Shown here: positions 49,141 through 60,100 of the stretch, one piece after another
How the letters are laid out: each line of letters begins with the position of its first letter
Numbering within the stretch: the first letter of the stretch is position 1
Assembly (NCBI GenBank): GCA_022414725.1
Contig: CM039463.1
Span: 39,876,884-39,940,883, forward strand
DNA length: 64,000 bases
Reading direction: 5' to 3'
DNA from: Microglena sp. YARC
Taxonomy: Eukaryota; Chlorophyta; Chlorophyceae; Chlamydomonadales; Chlamydomonadaceae
Made by a program: the position numbers and the translations under genes
Notes under the pieces: generated by a model
Databases searched by the model: none
The model's input: only the letters and a program-made list of their open reading frames with translations
Told to the model about the DNA's origin: nothing

Positions 49141-50472
49141 TCACAGGAGCGCTAAGTCCAGTGCGTCAAAGGGCACGGAGATGTCATCTGTATATAGGCG
49201 CAGGTCTGATACGGGCGCAGCTGGGTGTCTGGCAGTCAAGAACATGGCTGGATGCAAAGTCAGTGCGGTGGCGTGGGCATCCACGAGTGCGGACTGGAAG
49301 CGAATGACTCTCCATACGGTGAGAGTGTTGACTTGTGTGTTGTCGTATGCCCAAATCAAGTTTGCTAGCCTGCGGATGTGGTGGAACAGACGCTGTGTCA
49401 CTTGAAATGGCTTGCTGGGGAGGTCAGTCCTATGAGGGGACTGGGCCTGGGCAGCGCTGAGTAGACCTGGGAACAGCATGCTGAAGCTGTGGTGTATGTG
49501 TAAGAAGGCTGGCCTAGCAATTGGCTGTAAGGTCTGAGTGGGGTCTCCTCGAGCCAATCGCTGCAAAGACATGTTAAAAGCTGTATGGTAGGGTAGATAC
49601 CCAGTACCAAGTACTCTGATATGTGGGTGGAGTGGGCAAGAGGAGGCAGTGGACGATTCATGGCTTGTGGACGATCCATCATCATTTGCTGTGGCACACG
49701 TGCACGCAGGGGTGGGTGCGCTGCTCATGCCTGTAAATGGGGAAACACTGGTATGAGGGGATGTACGATCCCTATGGGATGGTGTAGTTAAGAGGGTCGC
49801 CCAACGATGTGATGTAGTTACAGAAAGCTGGGATCTGTGTAGTGTACATGACAGGGGGGGTGCTTGAATGTAGTCCAGGAAAAGGGTAGTGGGGTAGTCC
49901 CCATAGCGTCCACACGTCTGGACGCTGGGCCTCATATTAGGGGGCATACACGTCAGAGGTGTTGCAGCGTCCCAGGCTGGTCCTGGGAGACGGCGAGGGT
50001 GGTTGGGCTGGAAGGGGTGTGGAAGCTTAGGACCAGTGGGCTGAGCATCCTCCCACTTTAGCAAGATCTGGAACAGCATGCCTTGCTGGAAAAGCCAGGC
50101 AGCCTGTAGGAAAAGGATGCGGTGGTCGTAGGCAATTGCTGTTTCTGAAGGGAGCTGGAGGACTTCTCCTGAGCTGCTGTCGGTGTCACCGTAGAAGCAG
50201 GGGCCGAAACAGAGGTGTTTTCGGCCTACGACAGGATTATCCCGTGTAGGGTGGTGATTGGTGTGATATGAAGGCTGAGGCACTGCCGTCTTGTGGGAGG
50301 CAGGAGTAGATCCCGGCCTGGACTGATGGTCCATGTAGATGGTGGGGAAGTCAGGGAAATCTGAAGAAGGCATGTTCTCAGCCATGGCGACCGTGACGTG
50401 GGCGTGTCGGCTTACAGGATATATTTCCTGTGGTAGTGCAGAATACAACTTTAAAGGTTGTAGATAATGCAA
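49141..50472 (-). CDS. 443-codon ORF 3' of gypsy pol, unknown function
   Basis: This is the longest clean frame in the element, following the Tudor-like module. A later Met (MAENMPSSDF, residue 30) is an equally good start. The protein is rich in Pro, Ser, Thr and His. A central low-complexity stretch (about residues 215-290) separates two more regular parts, including FLQAAWLFQQGMLFQILLKW at about residues 131-150 and a helical C-terminal region (QVTQRLFHHIRRLANLIWAY). There is no signal peptide, clear membrane span or known fold by eye. An extra ORF at this place in gypsy elements can be env-like, but nothing here looks like an envelope protein. It may instead be the C-terminal continuation of the polyprotein in a shifted frame. 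Confidence 0.5.
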   Translation of the reverse strand: MHYLQPLKLYSALPQEIYPVSRHAHVTVAMAENMPSSDFPDFPTIYMDHQSRPGSTPASHKTAVPQPSYHTNHHPTRDNPVVGRKHLCFGPCFYGDTDSSSGEVLQLPSETAIAYDHRILFLQAAWLFQQGMLFQILLKWEDAQPTGPKLPHPFQPNHPRRLPGPAWDAATPLTCMPPNMRPSVQTCGRYGDYPTTLFLDYIQAPPLSCTLHRSQLSVTTSHRWATLLTTPSHRDRTSPHTSVSPFTGMSSAPTPACTCATANDDGSSTSHESSTASSCPLHPHIRVLGTGYLPYHTAFNMSLQRLARGDPTQTLQPIARPAFLHIHHSFSMLFPGLLSAAQAQSPHRTDLPSKPFQVTQRLFHHIRRLANLIWAYDNTQVNTLTVWRVIRFQSALVDAHATALTLHPAMFLTARHPAAPVSDLRLYTDDISVPFDALDLALL

Positions 50473-50559
50473 GAAGGGTTGTGCTCAGCGATGAGGATGC
50501 CATGAGTGGGGTGTTGGCATGAGGGGTTGATGCATGCCAACACTGGGTGGTAAGAGTAG

Positions 50560-51009
50560 GCTTGACAGTTCCTGTGGGGAGGGGGTTGAGTTTACGGAGG
50601 CCAGCTGTAGTCTGACGGACGACCTGGCCGTCATCGTAGGTGATGGTGAAGTACCATGGTCTAGCCAAGGCACCCAAGTACGTGGCGATGCCCCATACCT
50701 CTTTGTCTAGGCTGCCACGAACTTTGATGTGCTTGATGACCACCATCTGGTCGCAGGCTTTGGCAGCAAGGTCTCTAGAGCGGGTCTGGGGGTTGGGAAC
50801 AGGTTGGGCTCCTTGGGAGCGCGTTCAGGTGCCGTGGGGCGATCCAGAGGGACAGCTGTAATGCCGTTGGCAGTACAGTGAGGGCAGAACCAGTCACCGG
50901 CTGGGACAGCTGGTAGTGGGGGGTTGAGACAGTGTGTGTGAAACGGTGCGCCACAGGAGTCGCACAAGAGCATGCAAGCATCGTTGTCTGGGAAGTTGCA
51001 GACGCTGCA
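50560..51009 (-). pseudogene. PHD finger plus Tudor-like module after integrase
   Basis: A complete C4HC3 PHD finger spans 51009-50875: CSVC, then MLLCDSC, then FHTHC, then W-F-CPHC, with the usual PLP and GDW spacing. About 130 nt further on, in another frame (50746 down to about 50575), VRGSLDKEVWG is followed by IATYLG, then PWYFTITYDDG and LRKLNP. That is the small-barrel pattern of Tudor-like domains (W-G-x-A-x-Y-x-G, then Y-F-x-I-x-Y-D-D-G). PHD fingers and Tudor domains read histone tails. In chromoviruses a chromodomain at this position targets integration, so a chromatin-targeting role is inferred. The frameshift between them is at about 50760-50870. Confidence 0.72.
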
Positions 51010-51056
51010 GGCCAAGTCAAGTGGTGGCACTGCAAGATCTGGCCTGATGGTGCCAT

Positions 51057-52393
51057 CTATGTTGGGCAAGTGGCAAGGGGACAGGTTGCGGGCGTGGTTA
51101 GGTGACAGTGCAGCCGCAACGGCCTTGTAGGACAACCACCTCGGTGTCCTTGATGGCCTTGATCCGAAGGATCATCCCTGTGCTGCCATTTGGAGAGTGT
51201 TGCGCACGTTGGGTCTACGGATGTAGACGAAGTCACCCACTTGAAATTTGCGAAGACGGGGTGGTAAGCTCCCCCCCTGATCTTAGCATAACGCAGAGAG
51301 TCCCCTGTGGTGGGCAATTGCGATGTGGTTTGCGATAGTGGGGGTGACGCGCTTGATCCACTCAGTTCGCTCGAGCAGGGTGCTGACCAGGGCTTGAGTT
51401 TGCTGGATGTCTGTTAAGTCAGGGAGAACTGTAGTCATGGCGAGCTCTGCTTGGGCAGCGTTCATGACTGGAGCTCTGGCGTACAGAAGGGTAAAGGGAG
51501 CGCACTTGGTGGTCTCCTGAGGGCTGCAGTTGTAGGCCATCACCACCTTGGCGATGTCAATATCCCCAAGTGTCTGTGGAGAGGTGTTCTGAGCAGATTT
51601 TGGTCAGAGCTGCCTTGATGGTGCCGACGCTTCTTTCCCGAAAACCGCTGCCCTGAGGGTGGTTAGGGTGTGTGGTCCTGTGGTCGATGAAGTTGTGCGT
51701 CAGGTGTTCTTTGAACTTGCCGAGGAACTCAGGACCATTGTCAGTAATGGCGACGGCGTGGGTACCCATAATGAGCGAGCACCCGTGGGCGTGTGCGTAC
51801 ATGGTGTGTGCAGCCTCCTTGGCTGGAATGGGGACGACTACCAGGACTGCGCTGAAATATTCGATGGCGTGCATGAGGTAAGTGTTACCCGAGCTGTCTT
51901 GATGTAGGGGCCTGAGAGGTCGATGCCCACGCAAAGAACAGGCCGTGGATGGGGTGGGACTGCAAGGTGGCTGTGGGCTGGTTGAAGTAGGCTAGGGCCT
52001 GGTCACAGACCTTGCAATTTTTGACGAGGGCTTTTGACCTGCTTGACCACACCCCCTGCCACCAGAAAGAGCTGACGACAAGGTAGGCTGTACGACGAGC
52101 TCGAAGTGCCCGCTGGCTTCATGGGCTCGCTGGATGATGGTTGCTCGCTCGCTGGGGGCTGGGACGATGCGCTCCATAGTATTTGGCCAAGATACGAATG
52201 ATCTTCTCTGCCCCCGTAGGTGAGGATCGAGCTTATACTTTCTGGAGGCGGCTAGCACTCTGCGGGTGCGTGCCACGGACCAGTTGGTGCCCAGTACCTT
52301 CCTGCGGAGGTACTCCAGGACGAACTGATCGTCATGGATGTCAAGGGGTTCAGATTCCTTGGCCATGTCTGCTAGCCGGATGTCTGCGTCCAA
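51057..52393 (-). pseudogene. Ty3/gypsy integrase, frameshifted
   Basis: The HHCC zinc finger is complete across two frames: AHEASGH (His codons 52123-52121 and 52108-52106), then SSFWWQGVWSS, then KNCKVCDQA (Cys codons 52016-52014 and 52007-52005). In the catalytic core the first Asp is in VGIDLSGP (codon 51921-51919), the second in AITDNGPEF (51742-51740) and the Glu in HPQGSGFRERSVGTIKAAL (51637-51635). Next come YNCSPQETTKCAPFTLLYAR (from about 51536) and QVGDFVYIRRPN (about 51240), the C-terminal DNA-binding barrel. All catalytic residues survive; only the reading frame is broken, at four or more places. Confidence 0.88.
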
Positions 52394-52399
52394 CTGCTT

Positions 52400-53880
52400 G
52401 CCTGTTGCAAGGGTTGGAATCAGGGGAGTCGCTGGAGGCGCTGAAGGGGGTGGAAAGCTGGCTGAATGCGCCTAGGTGCGCTAGCATTCCCTTGTAACTG
52501 CCAGCATGCAGGCTAGCTCGGTGCCATAGAATTGACGGCTGTGAGAAGGCATGTCATCTGAGGGAGCGGGACTGCTGTGGGGGAAGCGGGGCATAGTGTG
52601 AGAAAAAGGACTGGAGTGGAAGCGGGCAGAAGCTGTGGTCTGATGGTGGCTGGTATGCCAGCAGAGCTGTCGACGGGGAGGGGCTGCAAGCTCCACGGAG
52701 GTCCGAATGATGGCCACTAGGGCCCGCTGATCCATGCAGTTGCCCGTCAGAACGTGCCGTTGTAGTGCTGTGAGGCCTGGAGGCAGCTGTGGCACCGGTG
52801 TAGTAGCCAAGCATGCGGCTCGCGCTCGTCTGGGCGGGGCTCGGACCATGCTCCACCCTGTAGTGAGTAGATGCTTGCCGGGTTTGTTCTGGGAGAATGC
52901 TCTGGACAAGGGATAGGCAACTAAGGTGGGCAAGGCAGTGCGAGGCTGGCCTATCTTGTTTGCCAAGCAGAAGGGAGGAGCGTCTGATCTGTAGACACGC
53001 GTGGTGCTACGCCCAGGGTCTAAAGAAGGCGTTGGCAGAAATGTTTGCAGTCCGCCGGACTGTGTTTGAGCTCTCGTTGGAGTTCAAATGGGTCAACAAG
53101 GTTCTGCCACTTATGCGCAGTCTGTGGGCACCTGAGTTGAAGGTGGCAGCGTCCACACATATGGGCTGCCCGATGGTCATGTTGACTGCTGTGAAGTCCT
53201 CGGTTGCAATAGCTGGTGATCGGAAGTTGTGCTGCAAGGCGGCGTTCTCTATGAATGTAGAGTGGTTGAGCAGGTGCTGTAGCTGCTGGACGTACCAATG
53301 ACGGTGGTACACGCCTGCAGTACTGCTGCTCGGGGTCCTCTAAGTCTCTATTGCTGCCAGCTGGGCTGAAGTCTTGGCACTAAAAACCAGTGATGATCAA
53401 CCATTGGTTTGGTCGTTAACTGCTGCATCCATGAGGTGCTGGGGGTGATGGCTTTGACGTCTTGCGGCAGTGTAGTGAAAGCGCCATCGCATGCATAGGG
53501 CTGCAGCAAGTGGGATAGAGCTTTAACAGGGCTTGAGTGCGGAAGCGGGCCACTGTCTGTGCTGCTGGGGCTGTGTCGCTGTAGAGGTAGCGGTTTGACT
53601 CTAATGCCGTTGCGCAATGGTGGCCTCGAGGCCGGCACACAGGCCTCACACATCTCGTAGAGAGTCACGCCGTTGTGTTTTTACTTTGAACCATTTTTGC
53701 AACAGGCAGAGGTTAGGGTTTGGTGCATATGGAGAGGACTTCACACGCACTTGGACGACTGCATGCACTGACATCCCAAGGTCAGAGTCAGAGGTTTGTA
53801 GGTGATGTAAGGGACTGCAGGGAAAGCGGCATAGAGGTGCGTCCAGGTCGATGCGGGCCCCTGTGTTGTCTTCCTGTCTT
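52400..53880 (-). pseudogene. Unusually long RNase H to integrase spacer
   Basis: About 1.5 kb with minus-strand frames at 52481-52966, 53007-53312 and 53348-53668, rich in Pro, Ser, His and Arg. A pair YEMCEACVP lies at about 53655. No known domain was recognised. Ty3/gypsy elements usually have well under 100 residues here, so this is an inserted extra domain, a nested insertion or a lineage-specific extension. Confidence 0.45.
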
Positions 53881-53884
53881 GGGG

Positions 53885-54459
53885 TTGGAAAGCGGGAGAG
53901 AGCATCAGCATTACCATGCTGGGCACCAGGTCTGTGCATGATGTCGAAGTCGAAGGACTGCATTTCATGCACGCCCATCGTGCGATGGCCGCTGTGAAGT
54001 TGGAGTTGGAGAACATCGTCAGAGCAGTGGCTGGTGGTCAGTGGACGAGGGTAAAATGGAGTCCTAAGACGTAGACTCTGAAGATCTTGCAGGCCCCAGC
54101 AGGCTTGCAAGCATTTCCCCCCTTTGAAGCTGCTTACTCTGCTTCATGTTTGTTGAGGCCTGCGACTGAGCGCAAGCTAACGAGGTACTCCAAACCCTTC
54201 TGCGTCCAGATTTGGCCGAGTAACTGCTCCCAGTCCATGCTTGCTCCAGTCACAATGGATGAGAGTGCGTGCTTCGACGTGAATCTGCCGCAAGACCTTT
54301 TGCCTGGTGTGCTGATGCGCCGCGGATCTTGTCACCATAGCGGCTGCCCTGCTCAGCCCAAGTCCATTTGACGTCAGGCCTTTGTTGAGGTTCATTGAGG
54401 GGTCTGGCGATGGCTGAAATTTTTTCACAGAAGCAGCCGTTAGTAGCGCAGCTTACCAA
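53885..54459 (-). pseudogene. Ty3/gypsy RNase H, frameshifted
   Basis: FCEKISAIARPLNEP precedes the domain in one frame. LIHCDWSKHGLGAV carries the first catalytic Asp (codon 54251-54249). At the C-terminal end FDFDIMHRPGAQHGNADALSRFP (residues at 53957-53880) is the signature of gypsy RNase H. The middle is split over frames around 54.0-54.2 kb. It degrades the RNA strand during reverse transcription. Confidence 0.85.
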
Positions 54460-54467
54460 GGACTGTT

Positions 54468-55349
54468 TTAAAGTCTTTCAGGTTGGCTGGGTTGGAAGGT
54501 CCTTGATAGCCTGCACCTTGGCCTGCTGGGGGTGAGAGTGGTTGCTGATGTCAAGCCCAGGGAAGTCCACGGCGTCCAGCGCAAAGCAGGATTTATATCA
54601 GGGTGGGATGCGGAGACCAACTCGATAAGGCACTGTAGCACGGCTTCCACGTGCCGGATGTGCTCTGCAAAGGTGGCGCTATGGATGAGGATGTCATCGA
54701 TGAACACACTTGCAGAATTTTAATAGGCCCCGTTTGCCCAGTTCAGTCTCCATGACTTTCTGGAAAGTATGCGGGGGCCTGCTTGAGGCCGAATGGGAGC
54801 GCTTAAAGCGGTATAGCGCTGATTGTCCCACCAGAAGGCTGAAAAAATCCTGGGATGCCTCTGCAAAGGTGGACCTTGGTTAGAAGCCAGATTGTAGGTC
54901 GAACCCGTGTGAACCAGCTGTGCCGTCTCCTAAGGTCTTGAAACAAACCTCTTCTGCGACTGGGGTAACCCAGTAATGCATGTCCTTGGTCAGGAGGTTG
55001 ATGGCTTTGTAGTTGTGCACACACTATTCGCGGTGTATCTGGCCCAGCAGGTCCTTTCTTCAAGTCGGCGACCACTGCGTTGGCTGCGTGTGGTGGCAGG
55101 AAGGGGCTGGCTCAAATGAAGTGCAAGCATCTGCAGTTCTGGCGCAGGCTTTGTCTGGGCGAGCTTTTCCTCTATGGGAGGCTTGCGGTAGGGGCTGGTG
55201 AAGCTTTGCTTGTCATTGTCCTTCTTGAATCTAGGGGGGGTAGCACAGCTTTGACCCCTCAGTAGATCTCCATAGTGGGGCGGTGCCACCGGCTGCGGTA
55301 TACTTATTAAGGCATGGCGCAATTTCAGGAGTGCTCGGCCTCTGTGCAT
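54468..55349 (-). pseudogene. Ty3/gypsy reverse transcriptase, frameshifted
   Basis: The N-terminal lead-in is SPYRKPPIEEKL (about 55200). VADLKKGPAGPDTPRIV (from 55072) is followed in another frame by HNYKAINLLTKDMHYWVTPV (about 55018), matching the fingers motif that includes the (D/N)YRALN block. The palm motif VFIDDILIHS (54710-54678) carries the catalytic Asp pair in the F-x-D-D form, followed by FAEHIRHVEAVLQCL and then GLDISNH-like sequence. At least three frameshifts and one stop next to the palm motif make it non-functional as assembled. Confidence 0.86.
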
Positions 55350-55359
55350 CTCTGTCGTG

Positions 55360-58300
55360 TCCGATGAAGAGGTCCACAGTCTGGTGGATTGGCGCTCGGT
55401 CGGGGGTTTGGTGGTGACCGCGCGCCCCGTCTGGCATGCTTGTTATCCTCCTCATCCTTGCAGAAGTTCTGTCCATATGATCTTAAACCAGCTTGCCAGG
55501 TTGGCCAGTACGCCTGAACGGCGCGATGCCGCCGCGTTTGTAGTTCCGACATGTGCTGCTACCTGAGGATCCCGGTCATTGCAAGACGCGCAAGCAGGTG
55601 CCCGCAAGTGCCATAAGTTAAAGCTTGACTCTCAAAAGAATCATGCCTGGTCTCCAGTCCAACGTCTCAAACCGGTTGGCGAAAAGTCTTGTATCTCGGC
55701 TGCTGAGAATCACTGTCTACGGAGTGAGTCTATTTTTATGCCAGATAGCCCCAATCATCATGACGGATAAGTTTCAATTGATGGCTATTCTTCATGCGTT
55801 GCTTGCATGAGGAAGCACCGTCTTCTCACTGCATCCCGGTCTGTTGTCTCATTCCCATCTGACCTCTCGTCTCTGAGTTGTTTTGTTGCCCCCAATCATC
55901 TGGGATTGGGGCTGGATATCCAGGAGGCTTGTGCTAGGCACATTGCGGTGATGACCAAAGATAGAGGATGGGTGGATGCTGATATCAGGGGTGCAACCAT
56001 AGTCCGTGTGCATCTGCGTTTGTTCAAGCATCGCTATCTCTTCTTCCCACCATGAAAGAATCTGTCAGAGGTTCCCCGAACAAGAGTGTTGGCCGAGTGG
56101 GTGCAGTCCCTCTGCACTGCCCAAATGGCCTCTGCATTGTGAGAGTCATAGCACGTTGACTGGTTGACGTCTTCCCATAGAGTTTTCCTGGCGTCAGCTG
56201 TGCTGTGGCCTTCCCAGGGTCTCTGTGGTTACCCTAGCCCACTATCCCTGTCGGCGCTAGGACGTGATTCTCTCTTGAGCCCTTGCCTAAGCAGTTAATC
56301 CTGGGCTGGTGGGAGAACACCGCAGGCTAGCGTCCGGTGCAGGTAGATAAGCCCCCCCTAGGACAGTCACGGTAGTGCGTCAGTGAGTGACGCATTCCTG
56401 CGGCATGCCAGTAGGTGCCGATCAAGTCCCAGGCTTTTGTTTAAGCTATGAACTCTGATGGCAGACCTTGTTCTTTTGCCCCAGGTCCTCACCCTGTGGA
56501 TGAAGTCCATTTTCAAACGCCGTCGAGTTCTCTGTAGAGCGTTCCGCACACCGGAGACAGTGAACCCGTCCCTGTATGACCTCGATATTTACTTCGTCCA
56601 GCTGAAGCCATTGCTCAACCATGATGCATTGAAAGCAGGATCACATAGCACGTACCCCAGTTGTATGAGAACCTGCATGGCTACATAGCAAATGGAGTTT
56701 CACGCGCCAGTGAGTGAAATAGCTAGCAATCCATCATGAAGTCGAGCGCTGTGTACCCCTTTGCGATCCCATGTGGGGCGGAGTGGATGCGTTGGGCACC
56801 CTTTGTAAGGGCTGCCTACCGATCCATGTAGAAGAATGTTTCACCGTTCTCAGCCCTGCTGTAGCTGCCTTCATAAACATTGGTTTGAGTATCCAGGACT
56901 CTAGGATTCCCAACCTTGCATCCCAGCGTTGGATCCGAAGCGTGATCAAACGTGTGAATTGTATGACAGGACGTCTGAGTATAAACCCTGCCAAAAGAGC
57001 CTCTTTTGTCCAGCCCAAATGCTGATGCATGATCTCTGCATGTACACTGATGCCTTTACGTGCGAAGTTGTGAGCATAACTCTCACGTACTCCCACAGAG
57101 GTGTCCCTATCTATTGTTCGCCTCCGTTGTCTAGCACGTAACTGTAATCTGGGCGGTGCCATGTGCCACCCATGCTTGCTAGGCGTGGCTGCTGCTAGTT
57201 TGAAGAGAGCTAGCAGGAAGGCTGATGTGGATCGCCCTGGCTCGTTCCATAGGCATGTCAGGTTTTGTCCAGCAGGTAGTGACGGCTTGATGCGGCGAGT
57301 AGTCCCTCCTCTGCATGACCTGGTGAGGCGTTGCTCCGTTGACTGTGTATGGAGTGTGAATTTCATCCAACCTCCATATCGCGTATCCGCCTGCGAATGT
57401 GTTGGGCCCCTTATACCAACGAGCACTCCGCTTAGTTCCCATATGGATCAAATGATTCATATAGTCAGCCAAAAAAGTCTCCTCTGAAGACTGACTGGGC
57501 GCGCTATTTGGCCAGGCAAAGTTCTCGATAGGCGTCAGCAGACGCCTGTGTCTAATGAGGACGGATCTCAACCATACGAGATGCCACGCGAGCTGCGTTT
57601 ACGCTCCCAATACTGTTCGCCAATCCCATTCTCCGGTGAGACGACTGGCGACCGATGTTTTCTCTCTCATGCAGGCTGCGAAGCCTACTGCGCAAAACAG
57701 CAGAAAAATCGCGACCCGCCATCTCATCACCACTGAAGTAGGCCGAATAAATGCTTTAACGGAGCAGACTGCCGTATAGTACTTGCGTGTGCACTGTCAA
57801 AGTGACCCACACTGTAGGTGACGAAACTCTGTAGTTGACTTGAGCAGGCCTGGATACCTTCCCCGTCTGGAGTGAGAGCCCCTGTATCAACGCGCTGAGA
57901 CATGGTCAGGGATGCGACTCTGGCGTAGTTGCCATGCCCTAGATTGTCAGCGTGACCTCGTATCGTGGATACCAGTTTGGGATTCTCGGGAGCCACCCAG
58001 AGCAGGTCACGTGAGGTTCCCTCGTCGTAGACTGTTCATGGCTGATGTCGTCATGAGCATGGAAACTTCCTGGGCTGGGCTACAACCACTGCCCGTCCTG
58101 CGGGATTAGTGCCCGCAGCGTACTACCGCCCAATTGTCCAGTCCCCCTCTCCCTCTTCGTCAAATAGAGCGACCAAGAATGATTCAACCGACGAAAGTGG
58201 ACAGAGCCCAGACCACCACCCCCGTCGCCATGTCTCTTCATGAGAACGCCTGGCCGCTCCAGCAGCTTGTACTTGACGCCAGTGTGCATCTCTAGCACGA

Positions 58301-58980
58301 GACTTATACTAGCACCGTACGCTCTGCCTTGCAAGCTGAATGTTTTAAAAGGTAAGTCCACTGTGAGATTGTGAAACTCACATGGGTATAATGCACCTCG
58401 TAAATGGAATTAGCACTGAGTGAAGTTTTTTGTGAATAGTCTGCTAGGCAGAAATGCCTGCAGAGACAACAGTGCGTGCCTGTACCATAGCAACGTCGAA
58501 CATGCTTTGTTGTCTGGGGGTGGGGGGGGGGGACCCGATGACCGAAGCGTCGCCCCAGACGGTGTGATTTTCCATGCGGCGTAGTGCTGCCAGAAGACGA
58601 CCGGCACGGCTGGACTTCCTGCAGTCAGGAGTTTCTTCTGGTCGTTGTGAAGGCCCACCGTCCCTGGTGTTGCAAGCTGTTGTTGCGTATAACCCCACCG
58701 GAATCGCCGTGACTGAGACAAGAAAATTTAGGCGCCTACCTGTGTCGACTTAAGAATCATCAGCAGATTCCACGAGAGCCAGCTGCCCAGACCTGCACGA
58801 GAGGTTGTCTGCTTGCGGACCCAGGTTGGCCAGTTATGGTACCCCGTAGGTAGGTTCCGTGCCTTGCTAACAGGGTTGCGGTTGCTTGGGCTCAATGCGC
58901 CCGAGCCGAGTGTAATCATGACAAATTTTGCACCGGTCTGGGACACAACTGCACGTTGTTCGGTTCCTTCCATGCTGTAG
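55360..58980 (-). other. Gypsy internal region, gag/protease part not resolved
   Basis: This lies between the gag-like zinc knuckle and the reverse transcriptase. Minus-strand frames at 56734-57426 (230 codons), 57179-57571 and 58080-58361 are the longest, but I recognise no domain. SQTGAKFVMI at about 58930 could be a degraded aspartic-protease active site (normally D-[ST]-G-A) but has Gln in place of Asp, so this is weak. At 3.6 kb the interval is longer than expected for a protease alone and may include another insertion. A hairpin TGCGTCA-GTGAG-TGACGCA lies at about 56375-56393. Confidence 0.35.
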
Positions 58981-59274
58981 CCCCTAACTTGCAGAGCTCG
59001 ATTTGAACTCGTGCAGCGTTTTGTATTCTCGGAGACCCAGCTCCATGTCTTTCAGACCGGTATCCTCGCCATGAGGAGAGTGTTCGTAGCTTATGCTGGC
59101 GCCCTAGCGGACAGTCTGTTGTTTGTGTTGGGCGCCAGCAAAGGAATGGCGGATTGCCTCCGGGTCCTTGAGGTGCAGCGAATTGCTAGCGTTGCGTATA
59201 ACATAGCCTGTGATTGGGCTTGCGCAGTCCCTGGGGGCCTGTGCAAGCTAACCACCATGCCGGCTGTTACCAAG

Positions 59275-60100
59275 TCAGGTTCTGCGGTCCTTGTTGGCTG
59301 AGGGCTGCCTTAATCCCCGGCAGGCCGTTGCGTTATCCTGACTGTGAGTCGTCGGGTGCAGAGGGCGCTGGAGCGCCTGCCTGTCAATCTGCAAAACTCT
59401 TGCGGAAATAGCACCCCAACTGTGTCGTGCAAACTGTTCCATGCGTGATGCAGGCTTGTTGCTGGAGTGCCCCATCCCACTGTCTCCTGACGTTGTTGCT
59501 GTTGCTGGTTGTCCGACGGTAGCCTCCTGCCATCGTTGCCTTGGTGCCAACCTTGCGTGTTGCCTTGGTTCCCCCCTTGCGGTTTTACCATGTAGCGCCT
59601 TGGGCCGTTGGCCTTGTAGTTACCTTTGCCGGTGTTTGGCCTTTGCCGTACCCTTGGTTCTGACCCTGGTTTACCTTGTTACCACGACGTTGCGGGTGTT
59701 AGGTAGCTGGGAGGTCCGCTGTTCTCCCTTGCAATTTGCGGAAGTAGGGTGTATGCCTGCCCTTCAAAATACGTTAAATGCGGGAGGGCAGCAAAACCAT
59801 CCCTGAGTACGCCGCGCATCCATATGTCGTACCGTGGATGACTTGGCGTTCCAGTGGGCCAGCGTTAGCTGGTGTTGGAAAGCAGGTATCTGCCCCGTGT
59901 TCCTCCGAGCCGCAAACGCGCACAAGGGTGCAGATCCTTGTTTGGCATTGGTCTGGTTTGCCAAGGTCTTGGGCAAGGTTGGGACGGGGCAGGATTAATG
60001 GGCCAAGGATTTAGGCCAGGGTTTTGGGTTTTACCCCAATCGACTGGCCTTTTGTTCCTTGTTTTTTGCCCTGGCATTGTAAACTTGCCCTCGTTACTTG
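59275..60100 (-). pseudogene. Gag-like region with degenerate zinc knuckle
   Basis: A minus-strand frame reads CTLVRVCGSEEHGADTC (59932-59882). The C-x4-H-x4-C part matches a retroviral-type zinc knuckle, but the first Cys is six residues before the second rather than three. Downstream (59.6-59.5 kb) is a Gly/Gln/Asn-rich stretch (GGNQGNTQGWHQGNDGRR, then NNQQQQQ-like), common around nucleocapsid regions. Frames are broken throughout. The position upstream of reverse transcriptase fits gag. Confidence 0.42.

Larger units (their letters stand above)
49141..60100 (-). mobile_element. Ty3/gypsy-type LTR retrotransposon, decayed
   Basis: The minus-strand order gag-like, reverse transcriptase, RNase H, integrase is diagnostic of Ty3/gypsy elements (Ty1/copia has integrase first). 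After integrase come a PHD finger, a Tudor-like module and a further 443-codon ORF. Nearly every domain crosses frames. LTRs were not identified: the upstream side enters low-quality sequence and the 60501 gap, and the downstream side has no partner to compare. Confidence 0.85.

Noticed and set aside
56085..56150. Second tRNA suggested by GTTGGCCGAGTGGGTGCAG, like a tRNA-Leu/Ser D-arm
   Set aside because: No acceptor stem, anticodon arm or T-arm could be assembled around it.
58900..58960. Aspartic protease of the gypsy element at SQTGAKFVMI
   Set aside because: The catalytic Asp is Gln and flanking protease motifs are not visible, so it is mentioned only as a weak possibility.
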